Positions 52,427-61,873 of a stretch of 64,000 nt of DNA are shown here, piece after piece. The notes under the pieces are model-generated. The model had not been told where the DNA came from. It worked only from the letters and a program-made list of their open reading frames with translations, and did not search any database. A program made the translations under genes and the position numbers. Every line of letters begins with the position of its first letter. The first letter of the stretch is position 1. Origin of the DNA: UKL13-2 sp038321965 (GTDB taxonomy: Bacteria > Pseudomonadota > Gammaproteobacteria > Burkholderiales > Usitatibacteraceae); NCBI GenBank assembly GCA_038321965.1, contig JBBQFL010000008.1, forward strand, positions 1 through 64,000. The letters run 5' to 3'.

Positions 52427-53343
52427 GTCAACTTGTCTGGTAGTGGTAGGGAAATGAGAATGCGGGTGCCGGGATTGGCGTCGGCGATATCGATGGTCGC
52501 GCGGCCATCGTAGAGTACCGCGAGGCGTTCACGCAGATTGGCCAGGCCCACACCAGTGCCTTTGCTGTCGGCAAATTCAGAGAAGCCCAGGCCATCGTCA
52601 TCCACGGCCACCAGCATCCGCCCGCCTTCAATCCTGGCAGCCACATTGACCGACCCACCTTCGACCTTCGGCTCCAGGCCGTGTTTGATGGCGTTCTCGA
52701 CGATGGGCTGCAATAACATCGGCGCCATCGGCAGCGTCGCAATTTCCGGGGGCAGATTGAGCGTGTAAGTTAGCCTGTGGGCCATGCGAATCTTGATCAA
52801 ATCAAGATAATGGCGAATCAGTGTGAACTCCTGTTGGACCGTTCCCTCTTGCGCGCGGCTGGCAGCCAGAGATTCGCGCAGGTAGGCAATGAAGTTGTCC
52901 ATCATCAGGCTGGCTTTGTCGGGTGAGCGGGCGATCAGGCTCTGGATATTAGCCAGCGTATTGAACAGGAAGTGCGGCTCAATTTGTGCCTGCAGCATGC
53001 GCATCTGCGCTTGCACCAATTGCTTTTCGCGCGACACCACCTTCAGGTTTTCGCGCGCCATGATTTCGTCGACTTTTTTATCCTCCCATTCGGCGCCGAA
53101 GAAAGATTTTCCCGCGAATACCGACAAACCGTGAATCGTCAAGCCGATACCCCAGCCTATCGTCGCCCAGTGTGCCCATAACTTTCCGCCGCCGGCAAGG
53201 TTAAATATCCACAGGCAGGGGATGATGATCGCGTAAGACGTGGCCGAGACATAGAAAGCGCGAATCTCGCGCACCCGCTTGTGCGCTCGGCGTAGGGCCT
53301 CCTGATGAAGCGGGTCTGCGTAGGAGTTGCCTGGCGCTGTCAT
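52423..53343 (-). CDS. LytS-type histidine kinase with N-terminal 2TM domain
   Basis: 306 residues. The N-terminal 100 residues are a 2TM domain (LRRAHKRVREIRAFYVSATSY, two helices, then GAEWEDKKVDEIM). A coiled segment and the His_kinase domain follow (QAQIEPHFLFNTLANIQSLI, VENAIKHGL, VDDDGLGFSE, GVGLANLRERL). Start and stop both overlap neighbours by four bases, so it forms a tight operon with the 2TM protein upstream and the regulator downstream. Confidence 0.93.
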   Translation of the reverse strand: MTAPGNSYADPLHQEALRRAHKRVREIRAFYVSATSYAIIIPCLWIFNLAGGGKLWAHWATIGWGIGLTIHGLSVFAGKSFFGAEWEDKKVDEIMARENLKVVSREKQLVQAQMRMLQAQIEPHFLFNTLANIQSLIARSPDKASLMMDNFIAYLRESLAASRAQEGTVQQEFTLIRHYLDLIKIRMAHRLTYTLNLPPEIATLPMAPMLLQPIVENAIKHGLEPKVEGGSVNVAARIEGGRMLVAVDDDGLGFSEFADSKGTGVGLANLRERLAVLYDGRATIDIADANPGTRILISLPLPDKLT

Positions 53344-53663
53344 TTACGTTCACGCTCCAACAGCTCCTTGACCTTGCGGTCTTCCCAATCAGGCGAGAAC
53401 ACACCCGAGACGGGCAAGACAGTGATGCCGTGCGAGATCAGTCCAATGCCCCAGCCCAGCGTCGGCCAGATCACCCACCACGACCACCACTTGGTTGGTA
53501 CGGCACCGGTGTAGAGCAGGTAGGCATTCACGCACCACAGCAGGCCTATGACAGTCCCATAGACAAAGAGATGCCGATAAAACTCGGCAAGTCGATGCAC
53601 GCGCCGCCGAATGGCGATTTCGCGTTCGGGTGTGCCGGGGGGGTAATAATCGTCGCGGTCCAT
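53340..53663 (-). CDS. 2TM-domain membrane protein
   Basis: 107 residues from the ATG at 53663. REIAIRRRVHRLAEFYRHLFVYG, two membrane helices and SPDWEDRKVKELLERERK are the 2TM domain (PF13239-like), the same module as the N-terminus of the kinase encoded next. It overlaps the kinase start by four bases. Possibly a regulatory partner or an ancestral half of the kinase's membrane part. Confidence 0.85.
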   Translation of the reverse strand: MDRDDYYPPGTPEREIAIRRRVHRLAEFYRHLFVYGTVIGLLWCVNAYLLYTGAVPTKWWSWWVIWPTLGWGIGLISHGITVLPVSGVFSPDWEDRKVKELLERERK

Positions 53664-53812
53664 AGTCAGTTGCTCGGTGGGTGGTAGATGGCCGCAGTTT
53701 GCAGATGGCCTGCCGTCGCGCCAAATCATATCCGACCGACAAGGGGTGTTTGCGCGCCAGTTGCCGATCCGGTACGCCAACGGTCTGGCCGGTTCCCGCG
53801 AGAGGGTGGGAC

Positions 53813-54142
53813 TCAACTCCGGACCGGGTCTATTTTCAGCAGCGCTTGGGTGATTTCATTCGATTCGGTGGGCCGAACCAGTCGCGCGACCTCTGCGCCA
53901 GCATCGAGGAAAATGAGCGTAGGCCATAGCTTCACCTTGAATGACCGCCCCAACGGACGGCCCGGTCCATCGGCAATCTTGAAGTGCCGCACCTCAGCGT
54001 GGCCGACCATCGCAACGGCGATCAGTGGCTGTGCGCGTCGGCAATGGCCGCACCAGGCGTTGCCAAATTCGATCAGCGCAGGTCCGGCCAATAGGTCAAT
54101 CTGTGACCGCGTGGGTTCCTCTGAGGAGTAGCTATCGTTCAA
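53813..54142 (-). CDS. Thioredoxin-family protein
   Basis: 109 residues if it starts at the TTG at 54142, which gives the usual length for this group; the open frame goes back to 54226 but would overlap the DUF3224 gene. Active site FGNAWCGHCRRAQ, then VKLWPTLIFLDAG with the cis-Pro. Without signal peptide, hence cytoplasmic. Small thiol-disulfide exchange protein; substrate unknown. Confidence 0.85.
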   Translation of the reverse strand: MNDSYSSEEPTRSQIDLLAGPALIEFGNAWCGHCRRAQPLIAVAMVGHAEVRHFKIADGPGRPLGRSFKVKLWPTLIFLDAGAEVARLVRPTESNEITQALLKIDPVRS

Positions 54143-54176
54143 TGCCTCAATATCAATCCCCAAGGTGAAAATGAAA

Positions 54177-54737
54177 TCAGTGTGGCTCAGTGATGCTGTA
54201 ATCAAACCGGTAACTGTGCTTGCCACCGGTGATGATGATTTCCATCATGCCCGACAGCCCAATCAGTTCACCGGTCCCAGAGTCGGGAACTACGCCCAGC
54301 GCCAAAAGCGCGGCTCCCCGATTCATGGTGCCGCTATGTTGCAACACGAAGCTGCCGCTGCGCCCATCCAGTTTGCCTTCCACCAGTTCCATTGCGACAT
54401 AACCCGCCGAGCCATCGACAACAGTGCGCATGGCGAGCATCTGGCCTTTGCCGGTGGCGTCAAGCGGGCCATGATATTTCTTGTCGAGCAACATGCGACC
54501 TATCGTCTTGCCTGCCGCCGCAGGGTCTGCAGGCTGCGGAAGCACTTTTACGTCGAAGGCGCCGGTGACTTGTTGCGGCATCGTTTTTCCTTTGTGGGTA
54601 GGTTGCTGAATTGAAATTCCACGCGAGGTCGCTGTTGCCGAATCTGGCACATCGGCAGCGAAAGACAGTGTCGCCAGAAATGCCAAAGAACCGGTAAGTG
54701 CAATGCGGGCGCAAGTGGTCATGGTGATTTTTGCCAT
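54177..54737 (-). CDS. Exported DUF3224 protein
   Basis: 186 residues from the ATG at 54737, starting a signal peptide (ARIALTGSLAFLATLSFA). The mature protein is the DUF3224 domain: QVTGAFDVKVLPQ, GPLDATGKGQMLAM, GYVAMELVEGKLDGRSGSFVLQHSG and the ending YRFDYSI. The domain is a small beta-barrel of unknown function; most members lack a signal peptide, so the export here is less usual. Confidence 0.87.
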   Translation of the reverse strand: MAKITMTTCARIALTGSLAFLATLSFAADVPDSATATSRGISIQQPTHKGKTMPQQVTGAFDVKVLPQPADPAAAGKTIGRMLLDKKYHGPLDATGKGQMLAMRTVVDGSAGYVAMELVEGKLDGRSGSFVLQHSGTMNRGAALLALGVVPDSGTGELIGLSGMMEIIITGGKHSYRFDYSITEPH

Positions 54738-54777
54738 TAGGTCGCTCTCAAATGCCAGCCGCAAGCGCACCTCTGCA

Positions 54778-55074
54778 CTACGCGAGCTGATCAACCTTGG
54801 CCTGGAAAAATATCGGGTTCTTGGCCTCGCTCTGGTCAATGATGGCCACCACCAGTGTCGAGGGGATGCGGATGCTCCAGATGTGGCCAGGGTCGCTTAG
54901 CTGCGTCAAGCGCAGGTGCACGAACGGCTCCACCGATTCGACTGAGGAACAAAACGCGCACAACAACGGGGCTGCCGATGTGGTCGGCACCGACTGTAAA
55001 TAGCCTTCAAGCAACTGGTGATAGGCATCGTCCATTTTCGAGCTGAAAACTACGCAATAGGAACCGTCATTCAT
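54778..55074 (-). CDS. Hypothetical protein
   Basis: 98 residues; GGAGA lies five bases before the ATG at 55074. Mixed alpha/beta pattern (SYCVVFSSKMDDAYHQLLEGYLQ, HIWSIRIPSTLVVAIIDQSEAKNPIFFQAKV) without recognisable domain. It precedes the DUF3224 gene by 40 bases on the same strand. Confidence 0.65.
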   Translation of the reverse strand: MNDGSYCVVFSSKMDDAYHQLLEGYLQSVPTTSAAPLLCAFCSSVESVEPFVHLRLTQLSDPGHIWSIRIPSTLVVAIIDQSEAKNPIFFQAKVDQLA

Positions 55075-55154
55075 GAAATTCTCCGAGACAAACAGCGCCG
55101 AGCTCTAATGCTGCGCTGCGATTTACCCATCTTGCGCCTTAATCGAGACCTTAT

Positions 55155-55907
55155 TCAACCGCGTCCAACAAAAGGCATCTTGGTTGCCATGACCGTCATG
55201 AACTGAACGTTGGCGGTCAGCGGCAAACTGGCCATATGCAGCACCGCGTCGGCAACAATTTGCACGTCCATTAATGGCTCGATGGCGATCTCGCCATTTG
55301 CTTGCGGCACGCCAGACGCCATGCGCGCGGCCAGGTCCGTCATTGCGTTGCCGATATCGATCTGACCGCAGGCGATGTTGTATTTGCGGCCATCAAGCGA
55401 GGTTGATTTTGTGAGGCCCGTAATCGCATGCTTGGTGGCCGTGTAGGGCGCGGAATTGGGTCGCGGCGCGTGCGCGGATATCGAGCCATTGTTGATAATG
55501 CGCCCGCCCTGCGGATCTTGCGCCTTCATGATCTTGATCGCCTCGGCCGTGCAGAGGAATGGCCCTAGCAGATTGATGTCGATCACCGATTTCAATTTCG
55601 CAATTTCGAGATCTTCCAAGCCGATAGCCGGTGCCCCGGTACCGGCGTTGTTGAACAGTAGATCGAGCCGGCCGAAGACAGATAGCGTGCGTGCAAACAA
55701 CGCTTTCACCGCATCTGGGTTCGCGACGTCGGTCTCCACCGCCAATGCGCGATCTCCCGCACCGGATTCCAGCGCGACTTGCGCGAGCAATTCGGCGCGG
55801 CGCCCGGCCAGCACCACCGCGTATCCGGCTTTCAACAATACGAGTGACGTTGCCTTGCCAATACCGCTGCCAGCACCGGTAATGATTGCAATTCCTTTGT
55901 TGTTCAT
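55155..55907 (-). CDS. Short-chain dehydrogenase/reductase
   Basis: 250 residues: IAIITGAGSGIGKATSLVLLKAG (NAD(P) motif TGxxxGxG), LLFNNAGTGAP (NAG motif), NNGSISAHAPRPNSAPYTATKHAI (catalytic Ser, Tyr, Lys). A complete SDR; substrate unknown. Divergent from the hybrid kinase gene. A degenerate copy of its first 15 or so codons and its upstream region occurs again at 59784-59909. Confidence 0.93.
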   Translation of the reverse strand: MNNKGIAIITGAGSGIGKATSLVLLKAGYAVVLAGRRAELLAQVALESGAGDRALAVETDVANPDAVKALFARTLSVFGRLDLLFNNAGTGAPAIGLEDLEIAKLKSVIDINLLGPFLCTAEAIKIMKAQDPQGGRIINNGSISAHAPRPNSAPYTATKHAITGLTKSTSLDGRKYNIACGQIDIGNAMTDLAARMASGVPQANGEIAIEPLMDVQIVADAVLHMASLPLTANVQFMTVMATKMPFVGRG

Positions 55908-55986
55908 TGGGAGCGCCTGTCAGGAGTTTGAGCGTCCTACTCTATCAAGCTATTTGCGCGAACGGGGTATCGGCCGTCCAAATTTC
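55861..55986. repeat. Direct repeat left of hybrid kinase gene
   Basis: This 126-base stretch, covering the start of the SDR gene and 79 bases upstream of it, aligns without gaps to 59784-59909. Shared words include ATACCGC, TTTGAGCG, TTGCGCGA and GGCCGTCCAAA. Confidence 0.75.
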
Positions 55987-56097
55987 GCGCTTAGCTCGCT
56001 TTACGAATTTAAATTTTGGTTTGTGATTGCCGAATCCGTCATTCGTCCGAATGGCGCAGTAGCTTCCGCAGCAAAAAATTTACGGCATACTAGTTTC

Positions 56098-59000
56098 ATG
56101 ACAAAACCCAGCGCAAAGCCCATTCTCTTGGCCGAAGCGGCTCGAGTTGCCGAGTTGCGCGCCTATCACATACTCGACACGGCACCCGACGCGCTTCTCG
56201 ACGAGCTTACTTTGCTCGCCTCGCAAATCTGTGGAACACCGATTGCGTTAATTAGCCTGATCGATGAATCGCGGCAATGGTTCCTCTCGAATCAAGGTTT
56301 GGCAGCCACGGAAACAGCACGTGACGTCGCGTTTTGCGCACACGCAATCAATGATCCGCCGCAAATGTTGGTGGTCGGGGACGCCAAACTCGATGAACGA
56401 TTCGCGACCAATCCACTCGTCACGGGGGATCCCAACATCCGCTTCTATGCTGGGGTTCCACTGGTCACGCCTGCCGGCCATGTGCTCGGCACGTTGTGTG
56501 CGATAGATCGCGTTCCGCGCACCCTCAGCCCATCGCAAACCGCCGCGCTACAGATTCTCGCCCGGCAGGTCATGCAGCACCTTGAGTCGCGTCGGCAAAT
56601 TCGGGCCATGGCCGAGGAGCGTACCCCAGCGGATACGGAGCAGAGCTCGTTCCTGCGCAAAATCAAGCTCGGGTTTGCGATTGCGGTGTTGCTCTTGCTT
56701 GGGGTTGGCGGCGGCGTTGCGCGGAACGAACGGGCGCAATCCGCAGCATCCGATTCGGTTACGCATACCATCGCAGTAATTAAGGATTTGCGAGACATTC
56801 TCGACCACACCACGGCTGCAGAAACCGGTTTGCGCGGCTTCTTGCTTAGTCAGGACGAGCAGTACTTGCAGCCGTATGAGCTTGCACTGCCACTTATCAA
56901 TGTTTCGCGCGATTCTCTACGTGCGCGCGTTCAGGACAATCCCGAGCAATTAGTGCGGGCGGCAACGCTCTACCAACTCACGAGTGACCGAATTTTGGTT
57001 CTCAAGGATTCGCTTGCACGCGCATCGCAGGGCCTTCCGCCCTCGCCCGTAAATTTGGAGCGAGGCCGAATCCTCATGGAGCGTATCAGAGCATTGGTCG
57101 GCGAGATGCGCAACATAGAAGAAAAATTACTAAGTCAGCGAAAGCAAACTACTGCGGCTACAGAAGCCGTGACTAAAATCCTGTTTGCGGTGGAGCTGTT
57201 GGTTGCACTTGCCATCATCCTCTGGCTCTCCATTATGGTACTGGCCGAACACAAAAAACGCCGCGCCAGCGAGCTCGAGCTTGAACGTGCTGGGAGCCTG
57301 CGTAGAACCATCCTGGAAAGCATGCAGCAATCGGTGATCGCCGTTACACCCGATGGCAAGATCACCAGTTTCAATCACGCCGCCGAACAAATGTTGGGTT
57401 ACCGGGCAGATGAAATGTTGGGCCGCGCTGCTGTCAGCGAGTTTCATGACGGCAAGGAAATCATTGATCGCGCCAACGAACTCTCGGTCGAGCTAGGTCG
57501 AGCCATCGAGCCGGGTCTCGACGTGTTCATCGCGCCGCTGCGCGACGGTCATCGAGAGGAGAGAGACTGGACTTACGTGCGTAAAGATGGCAGCCGGTTT
57601 CCGGTAACACTGGCGATCAATGCGCTCCGCGACGGCAACGGCATCGTCACGGGCTACGTTGCAATCGCTGCGGATATTTCGGAACGCGTGCGCACGCTAG
57701 AAGCGTTACGTCAAGCCAAAGACGAAGCCGAGCTTGGCGCTCGCACCAAGTCGGCGTTTCTCGCCACCATGAGCCACGAAATTCGCACGCCGATGAACGG
57801 CGTGATCGGCATGACCAGCCTGCTTCTTGATACCGAGCTAAACGCGGAGCAACGCGAATTCACGGAGGTCATCCGGGCGAGCGGCGAAAGCCTTTTGGTG
57901 GTGATTAACGACATCCTCGATTATTCAAAAATAGAGTCGGGGAAGATGGACCTGGAAAGGCACCCCTTCGATTTGGAAGAGGGTGTCGAGGGCACCATCG
58001 AGCTGCTCGCCCCGCTCGCCCAGGAAAAACAACTCGACGTGCTCTACTTAATCGACGCCGACGTTCCCAAATGGATTATGGGAGACCTTCCTCGTTTGCG
58101 GCAGGTCTTGGTCAACTTACTATCCAATGCGATCAAATTCACCTCGCAGGGCGAAATTTTGATCACTGTTTCCCGCGTACTACCGGCGAGTGGCGACGCG
58201 CCCGCACTGGCTGTGCACGAACCCTGTGAGATTGAATTCTGTGTTCGCGATTCAGGAATAGGCATCCCCACGGACAAGCTGCCCCTGCTGTTCTCGCCGT
58301 TTACCCAAGTAGATACGTCGACCTCTCGCCGTTTCGGTGGGACGGGTTTGGGCCTCGCCATCTCAAAGCGCCTGGTCGAAGCGATGGGCGGAACGATTCG
58401 AGTGGACTCACGTGTTGCCACGCCTGAGCAAAGCGGCGAGACACGCTTTCGCTTCACCTTTCCGACCGCGATGGCACCCGGCTTGCCCTCATCCCAGGCG
58501 GCGAATTCTTCGGCAATTGGCGGCAGGCACCTGCTGGTTGTGGATGACAGCGTAACAAACCTGAAAATACTCTCTGCCCAAGCGATGCGCTGGGGGCTTC
58601 GCGCCACCACGGCCAGCACGCCAGAGGATGCATTGCGGCACATCGAATCCGGCCAACGCTTTGACCTCGTGATTACCGATATGCAAATGCCCGGCATGAG
58701 CGGTGTGAACTTCACCCGTCGGCTACGTTTGCTGGCTCCCTCATTGCCCGCAATTCTGCTCTCATCGGTAAGCATGAGACACTCACAAGACTCAGCGCTC
58801 TTCGTCGCCACATTGCTCAAACCGGTACGTCAATCCGCACTTCTGGATGCAGTGATGCACGCGTTTCATGCTGATCAGCATTTGCCGGCGTTGCAAGCCA
58901 CCAGGGCCACCCAGTTCGACGCGAGTCTCGCCAGCAGGCAGCCTCGACGCATCCTGGTTGCCGAAGACAATGAAGTCAACCAGCAGCTTGCGCTGCGTAT

Positions 59001-59760
59001 GCTCAAAGCCTTCGGCTATCAAGCCGATGTCGCGGCAAACGGGCTCGAAGCAGTTGCGGCCGTGACGCGCCAGCGTTACGACATCGTGTTCATGGACATC
59101 CAAATGCCGGAAATGGACGGCTTCGAGGCGATGCATGAGATTCGTCGCACCCTTCCCCCTGCGCAAGTACCCGATATCATCGGGTTGAGTGCCAACGCCA
59201 TGCGTGAGGATGCCGACTTTGCCATGGCTTCGGGTATGGACGATTACCTGACCAAGCCGGTTGCGGCCGCGAGTCTGCGCGCTTCGCTGGAGCGCTGGGG
59301 CCACCGTACGCGGGGCGACGCGGGAAACCTGACCAAGTTTGAAGTGACTTCCAGTGCGCAGCCCGTCCAACTCACGCAAACGACGACCCAGCCTTCAGAA
59401 GTGTCTCAGAACGTGGTGGAAGGTTTGTTGGATGAAACGCAACTGCAATCAATCCGCGATATCGATCAGGACGGCACGTTTCTTCGAGGTGTCGTTACCT
59501 CGTTCCAACAGCGCGCACCCGCCCTGGTCCTGCAACTGGAACAGGCGGTTCTCAAGCAAGATCTAAGCGCATTGAGTACCCTGGGCCATGAGCTTCGCGG
59601 CATGAGCGGTATGCTTGGTGCCAAGCGTCTGACTGAAAAATGCGGCGCCCTCGAGGCAAGCGCAAAAGCGAATAGGTTCGACGAACTGAATCAGCGCATA
59701 GGCGACCTCAAAATGGCCGCAACGGCAACGATATCCGCGCTTGGTCGTCACACGGTGTAG
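56098..59760 (+). CDS. Hybrid sensor kinase: GAF-CHASE3-PAS-HK-REC-REC-HPt
   Basis: 1220 residues from the ATG at 56098 (an open frame upstream is the antisense of the SDR gene). Order: GAF (about 20-165), membrane helix (191-208), CHASE3 (about 215-345), membrane helix (362-383), PAS (about 400-530), HisKA with His560 in MSHEIRTPMNG, HATPase (NLLSNAIKF, GTGLGLAIS), receiver 1 (Asp861 in TDMQMPGM), receiver 2 (Asp1000 in MDIQMPEMDG) and an HPt domain (His1164 in GHELRGMSG). All phosphorelay residues are present, so it should be active; no output regulator is adjacent. The GAF domain before the first membrane helix is unusual. Confidence 0.93.
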   Translation: MTKPSAKPILLAEAARVAELRAYHILDTAPDALLDELTLLASQICGTPIALISLIDESRQWFLSNQGLAATETARDVAFCAHAINDPPQMLVVGDAKLDERFATNPLVTGDPNIRFYAGVPLVTPAGHVLGTLCAIDRVPRTLSPSQTAALQILARQVMQHLESRRQIRAMAEERTPADTEQSSFLRKIKLGFAIAVLLLLGVGGGVARNERAQSAASDSVTHTIAVIKDLRDILDHTTAAETGLRGFLLSQDEQYLQPYELALPLINVSRDSLRARVQDNPEQLVRAATLYQLTSDRILVLKDSLARASQGLPPSPVNLERGRILMERIRALVGEMRNIEEKLLSQRKQTTAATEAVTKILFAVELLVALAIILWLSIMVLAEHKKRRASELELERAGSLRRTILESMQQSVIAVTPDGKITSFNHAAEQMLGYRADEMLGRAAVSEFHDGKEIIDRANELSVELGRAIEPGLDVFIAPLRDGHREERDWTYVRKDGSRFPVTLAINALRDGNGIVTGYVAIAADISERVRTLEALRQAKDEAELGARTKSAFLATMSHEIRTPMNGVIGMTSLLLDTELNAEQREFTEVIRASGESLLVVINDILDYSKIESGKMDLERHPFDLEEGVEGTIELLAPLAQEKQLDVLYLIDADVPKWIMGDLPRLRQVLVNLLSNAIKFTSQGEILITVSRVLPASGDAPALAVHEPCEIEFCVRDSGIGIPTDKLPLLFSPFTQVDTSTSRRFGGTGLGLAISKRLVEAMGGTIRVDSRVATPEQSGETRFRFTFPTAMAPGLPSSQAANSSAIGGRHLLVVDDSVTNLKILSAQAMRWGLRATTASTPEDALRHIESGQRFDLVITDMQMPGMSGVNFTRRLRLLAPSLPAILLSSVSMRHSQDSALFVATLLKPVRQSALLDAVMHAFHADQHLPALQATRATQFDASLASRQPRRILVAEDNEVNQQLALRMLKAFGYQADVAANGLEAVAAVTRQRYDIVFMDIQMPEMDGFEAMHEIRRTLPPAQVPDIIGLSANAMREDADFAMASGMDDYLTKPVAAASLRASLERWGHRTRGDAGNLTKFEVTSSAQPVQLTQTTTQPSEVSQNVVEGLLDETQLQSIRDIDQDGTFLRGVVTSFQQRAPALVLQLEQAVLKQDLSALSTLGHELRGMSGMLGAKRLTEKCGALEASAKANRFDELNQRIGDLKMAATATISALGRHTV

Positions 59761-59783
59761 GGCAATCACGACGACGGTGGCCG

Positions 59784-59909
59784 ATACCGCAGCCCGTGGC
59801 GGTAACGATCGCAACGCCGTTGTCGGTCGTGCTGCGTTGCTGTCGGAAATTTGAGCGCTCCTCCTTGTCGAGCGACTTGCGCGACCTGGACATGGGCCGT
59901 CCAAACCCG
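59784..59909. repeat. Direct repeat right of hybrid kinase gene, SDR remnant
   Basis: Copy of 55861-55986. On the minus strand it encodes NGVAIVTATGCGIG, the degenerate N-terminus of the SDR (NKGIAIITGAGSGIG), but the start codon position reads ACG, and the frame diverges about 24 bases from the kinase stop. Confidence 0.7.
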
Positions 59910-60006
59910 GTTTTTCCTATGAATCAAACCGAACTCACCGGCACACTTGCAATCAAACTTGATCTGCGTGACCGGCGAAACTTATTGTGTATTTTCAGAA
60001 ACAGAA

Positions 60007-60687
60007 TTACTTCACCACCCCTTTACCCAGCCATTGCCGCCACACCACAACAGTTACGTCACCCGACTTCGCTGCCGGGTATTGCGCAAACGTGTCCTCC
60101 AGCATTTTGGTATCGGTCGTTCTGCTGAACAGCACTTCCGATAGCGATCCGCTCTCAACGCTGTACCATGCGCCAACTGTGCCCTTTTCGATCAGCGCCA
60201 GCAAAAATTCCTGATTGGCCTTTGCGTCAATCGTAGTCGCCGCCGGCCTCACAGGCAGAATCTGGATGATGCGAACTTCTTCAATGCCGCTGGGGTCGAT
60301 GCCTTCCGACTCAAGCGACTTATGGGCGATTGCGGGCATTGCATTGAGCGTCATATAGCCTTCACGTACATATTCATCCGGCTGGAAATACGACTTCAGC
60401 ACCTCATTCGACGGCGCCTTTACCACTACGATGCCTCGCTTCAAAGTGCTGGGGTCCTGCAACGGTCCGGCGGCAAAGAGTCTGTTCTCACCATGCAATC
60501 GCTTAAAGTTATCGATGTGTCCGCGCTGCATCTGCCCGACCAGCTCCTTGTCGGCGGGTGTTTTTTTGCCGGTTTCCAGAAAGATGAACCAGAATTTATC
60601 TGCCTTCACCGCCGTTACCTCAGGCGGGTGCGCGCAAGCGGCGAGTGTGAGGACACAAATCCAGGCGATCTGTCGGCCAATATTCAT
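60007..60687 (-). CDS. YciI-like lipoprotein
   Basis: 226 residues from the ATG at 60687. Signal peptide with lipobox (LAAC, about Cys18). Two YciI/YCII-like halves: FWFIFLETGKKTPADKE...HIDNFKRLHGENRLFAAGPLQD and a later ANQEFLLALIEKGTVGAWYS. YciI domains are small ferredoxin-like folds with a His-Asp pair; H and D are present around GHIDN. Anchored in the envelope. Function unknown. Confidence 0.75.
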   Translation of the reverse strand: MNIGRQIAWICVLTLAACAHPPEVTAVKADKFWFIFLETGKKTPADKELVGQMQRGHIDNFKRLHGENRLFAAGPLQDPSTLKRGIVVVKAPSNEVLKSYFQPDEYVREGYMTLNAMPAIAHKSLESEGIDPSGIEEVRIIQILPVRPAATTIDAKANQEFLLALIEKGTVGAWYSVESGSLSEVLFSRTTDTKMLEDTFAQYPAAKSGDVTVVVWRQWLGKGVVK

Positions 60688-60763
60688 TTTCTTCTTCCTG
60701 TCGATCGACTTGCCAACCGCTTTCGTCGGTGCGAATCCGCTGGCAGTGCAAGTTAAAGCGGCG

Positions 60764-61873
60764 TCAAGTCCCCGCCTCAAACGGTACCTGCTTGCCGCTG
60801 CCGATCCAGCTCCCCTTCAGCGATTCACCACTGATCGTCACACGAATCACCGGCAGGACTTTGTCCTTGCTGTCGCTTTCTTCCAAGGTCAGCACGCCAC
60901 CACTGAGCTTGCCGAAGAGAGCAATCGGCGTGCGATATCTGTCGTAATAATAGATGCCCGATACCGAGTCATCGCTATTGCGCGGGCCAAGCCGTATAGT
61001 GATCGGCGACTGGCCGACTTTGCCGACAAGCACCTGATTGAACGGGCCGCCGCCTGGCACGGCGTTACCGCCGCCCAGCAGCAACGCGTTTCCGTAGACG
61101 CTCAAATGCGGGGTGAGATCTTTGATCGGGAATGCATTATCCATGTCGTCAATGTCGTCGAGTGCACGCAAGGCATGGTTGCTGCAACGTCCGCGGACAA
61201 AGGTAATGGCATCGCTGCCGATTTTCATCTTGTCGCTCCCTAAGTTCCAGTACTTCGCCATTTCCGGGTCGGTCATGGCCGCAATACAACGTTGGTACAT
61301 TTCGATCTTGTTGCTGAAGGTTTCCTGATCTTCCTTCGACTGCGGTTTGCCGTTTTCCGCCTTGGCTTCTTTGCGAGTCTTCGCAATCTCCGCTTTTACG
61401 CGCGCCAAGCGTGCCGCATTCAATTGCTTAAAGAGTTTGGCGCCGCCTACAGTTGTGAATATGTCTTCAGCCACCACGCGACGGCCGGTTGCAGCGTCGA
61501 AATTAAAAAAGGTGGTGTAGTTTTCGCAGTACGCGCCGCAGCCCTCCGCCCCCACCGAGAGTGCGAGGATGCGTTCATCATTGCGTCCCACCTCGAAGGT
61601 GATATCGGCGATTGGCGATATACCTTCCTGCACTTGCTTCTCTTTCAAACCGTCCTGCAGCCTGGCGGGCGCGGGTAGCTCCAGCATTTCCAGAAATAGC
61701 GAGTTGTTGATGCGCTGTGCGAGCTTGGCATTGTCAGATTGCACGTACGGCATGGTGCCTTTGTAGGTAATCTGCTTCACGGTGAGGGGCGCGGCCTGCA
61801 AGGTAACGGCGAGGCAAAGCAGGGAGCAGCCAAAAGCTTGTGCAATACGCGCACAGGCGATATTCAGGTTCAT
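60764..61873 (-). CDS. Exported hypothetical protein, DUF4163/DUF3298-like
   Basis: 369 residues from the ATG at 61873 with a signal peptide (cleavage near LQAAP). The first half has YVQSDNAKLAQRINNSLF and GCGAYCENYTTFFNFDAATGRRV, which resembles the DUF4163/DUF3298 arrangement of PdaC/RsiV-type lysozyme- or peptidoglycan-interacting domains. The second half is beta-rich without clear family. The assignment is tentative. Same strand and 76 bases upstream of the YciI-like gene. Confidence 0.65.
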   Translation of the reverse strand: MNLNIACARIAQAFGCSLLCLAVTLQAAPLTVKQITYKGTMPYVQSDNAKLAQRINNSLFLEMLELPAPARLQDGLKEKQVQEGISPIADITFEVGRNDERILALSVGAEGCGAYCENYTTFFNFDAATGRRVVAEDIFTTVGGAKLFKQLNAARLARVKAEIAKTRKEAKAENGKPQSKEDQETFSNKIEMYQRCIAAMTDPEMAKYWNLGSDKMKIGSDAITFVRGRCSNHALRALDDIDDMDNAFPIKDLTPHLSVYGNALLLGGGNAVPGGGPFNQVLVGKVGQSPITIRLGPRNSDDSVSGIYYYDRYRTPIALFGKLSGGVLTLEESDSKDKVLPVIRVTISGESLKGSWIGSGKQVPFEAGT

